Assembly (NCBI GenBank): GCA_007117185.1
Contig: SKHA01000281.1
Span: 1-14,558, forward strand
From: Spirochaeta sp.
GTDB taxonomy: Bacteria > Spirochaetota > Spirochaetia > DSM-27196 > Alkalispirochaetaceae
Reading direction: 5' to 3'
DNA: 14,558 nt
Made by a program: the position numbers and the translations under genes. The first letter of the stretch is position 1. The number at the start of each line of letters is the position of its first letter. A model generated the notes under the pieces. That model did not search any database. It saw only the letters and a list, made by a program, of their open reading frames with translations, and was not told the DNA's origin. Shown piece after piece: positions 13,315 through 14,558 of this stretch.

Positions 13315-14558
13315 TCAGTAGTTCAGGATGATGTTTCCGGAGACGCTGTCGTCAGTGTATTTGATCATCAGGGTATTGGTCCGGGGCTCGAAGTGTCGCC
13401 CCTTGATATAGAGTTCGAAAGCGGGGTCGTTGCGCCATTGCAGGTTGAACAGGTTCATCGAAGCAAACGGCGGGATACCCTGCATGATCACAAAATGGGT
13501 GCGGTTGCGGGGATACTGGAGGGTGAAGTTGAACTGTTCCGGGGCAATACTTATCCGGGTAAAGTCGGCGATCGTCCAGATATAGGCGCCGGCCCCCAGC
13601 TGGTCATACAGTGAAATCATTCGCGGATACCAGGGGTTGCCGGCAATCAGGGGGTAGATGTCCTCCGGACCAAAACTGCTCTCCTGGCGCTGGATTCCCT
13701 GCTCGCCGAAGAAGATATATCGGGGTATGAACCCGCGACCATCTGCAAGCTGCAACGCCGAGAGAACAAGGTTGCGTCCCACCGTCAGGTAGAGTCGGTT
13801 ACCGTCGCGTCGTCCCAACCGCTCCAGAACCACTCCTGCCCGCAACGAGTACAGCACATCGATCTCACCCTGGGCAGTCTCGATGAAGAAGCGCTCTTCA
13901 AACTGGCGGGTTGCCGGCAGGATCTGCTCCTGCACCAGCGCCTCGAAACGGCGGGTGGCCTCCCGGGAGGCGGCTGTGGGATGCATGTCCACAACGGATG
14001 CCGACGCCAGGGCGATAGCCAGAGTGGTGTCAACCTCACGGATATCCATATCCCGGATGAACTGCAGCAATGACTGGAAGAGCTGCTCGTTCCCCCGCAA
14101 CGCGGCAAAGGCGACAATCTCTTCATCGTGGAAGATCGAGGTGTCCCCGGCGGCGATGCGCGAAGCCAGGGTGACCGCGCGTTGCTGGTCAGCTGCCACA
14201 GCGCGATCCCAGACAACCCGGGCATTGCCCAGGAACGCCACCGAGAGAGCTCCTACCTGCTGAGGATGCTGGTCCGCAGCGCGACGCATCTGGTTGAACG
14301 CGGTGGTGTACTGGTTGCGCCGCCATGCTTCAGCCAGATACGCGGTGAGTACCCGCTCTGAGAACCGTGGCGAGGCGTCACGCATTTCCCATGTTCCTGA
14401 ACCGCCGTTGAACCGTGTGTTGGACCAGCCAAGGTAGCCGATCTGCACATACTGATCGATCGCTTCGGCGTAAAACGAATCACTGATCTGACGCTGATTT
14501 TCACCAAAGGCGGTGGCGATCACATCCACATCCCGCACCACGTGCTCGGCGTAGCGAA
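13315..14558 (-). CDS. Large unrecognised protein, 5' end cut by window
   Basis: About 413 codons are in the window, with no stop before the right edge, so the gene starts outside. GTG codons at 14541 and 14538 are in frame, but the frame remains open upstream as A-E-H-V-V-R-D and I treat it as incomplete. I do not recognise a family. The N-terminal half is helical and alanine-rich, with TPR-like repeats (for example A-E-A-W-R-R-N-Q-Y-T-T-A-F). The C-terminal third is rich in aromatic residues and beta strands: F-G-P-E-D-I-Y-P-L-I-A-G-N-P-W-Y-P, then Y-I-W-T-I-A-D-F, and K-Y-T-D-D-S-V-S-G-N-I-I-L-N-Y at the end. That suggests an exported protein, but the signal peptide, if any, is outside the window. 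It precedes the histidine phosphatase gene. Confidence 0.85.
   Translation of the reverse strand, partial: RYAEHVVRDVDVIATAFGENQRQISDSFYAEAIDQYVQIGYLGWSNTRFNGGSGTWEMRDASPRFSERVLTAYLAEAWRRNQYTTAFNQMRRAADQHPQQVGALSVAFLGNARVVWDRAVAADQQRAVTLASRIAAGDTSIFHDEEIVAFAALRGNEQLFQSLLQFIRDMDIREVDTTLAIALASASVVDMHPTAASREATRRFEALVQEQILPATRQFEERFFIETAQGEIDVLYSLRAGVVLERLGRRDGNRLYLTVGRNLVLSALQLADGRGFIPRYIFFGEQGIQRQESSFGPEDIYPLIAGNPWYPRMISLYDQLGAGAYIWTIADFTRISIAPEQFNFTLQYPRNRTHFVIMQGIPPFASMNLFNLQWRNDPAFELYIKGRHFEPRTNTLMIKYTDDSVSGNIILNY

Overview
The window is a high-GC bacterial chromosome segment with tightly packed genes on both strands. It has no RNA genes, mobile elements, CRISPR arrays or long repeats that I can see. 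No stretch over 300 bases lacks a gene; the longest gap is about 126 bases (2646-2771). The mixture suggests a free-living spirochaete-like bacterium, at moderate to low confidence. It combines secreted coiled-coil and LysM proteins, a UPF0237/UPF0210 gene pair, pentose-phosphate enzymes and unrecognised periplasmic proteins. No ribosomal or other marker gene is present to fix the taxonomy.

Left block, minus strand (2645 down to 1): a lipoprotein gene overlaps a LysM-domain secreted protein gene by 11 bases. Then come leuB (3-isopropylmalate dehydrogenase) and the first 24 codons of a CsaA-like tRNA-binding-fold protein, which runs off the window. Centre-left, plus strand (2772-5873): an ACT-domain protein (UPF0237), its usual partner UPF0210/DUF711, a YjjG-type HAD nucleotidase and a secreted coiled-coil protein with a beta-rich C-terminus form a likely operon.

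Centre, plus strand (5955-9462): transketolase and xylulokinase are co-directional with a 28-base gap. rpiB (ribose-5-phosphate isomerase B) lies on the minus strand, and its stop codon directly abuts the xylulokinase stop. The three enzymes supply and interconvert pentose phosphates: xylulokinase makes xylulose-5-P, RpiB makes ribose-5-P, and transketolase joins them to glycolysis. No xylose isomerase or sugar transporter is in view.

Right block: a CPA2 cation/proton antiporter (824 aa) is fused to two UspA-like segments and a C-terminal PTS EIIA-like domain that keeps its candidate phosphorylatable histidine. It diverges from rpiB across only 60 bases. A convergent minus-strand pair follows, a histidine phosphatase and a large unrecognised protein that is cut by the right edge.

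The two observations most worth following are the EIIA-antiporter fusion and a repeated start architecture. Five genes (leuB, the ACT gene, tkt, rpiB and the antiporter) have a -10-like hexamer ending 6 or 7 bases before an ATG, which would give leaderless mRNAs. Most operon-internal genes instead have Shine-Dalgarno sequences at normal spacing.
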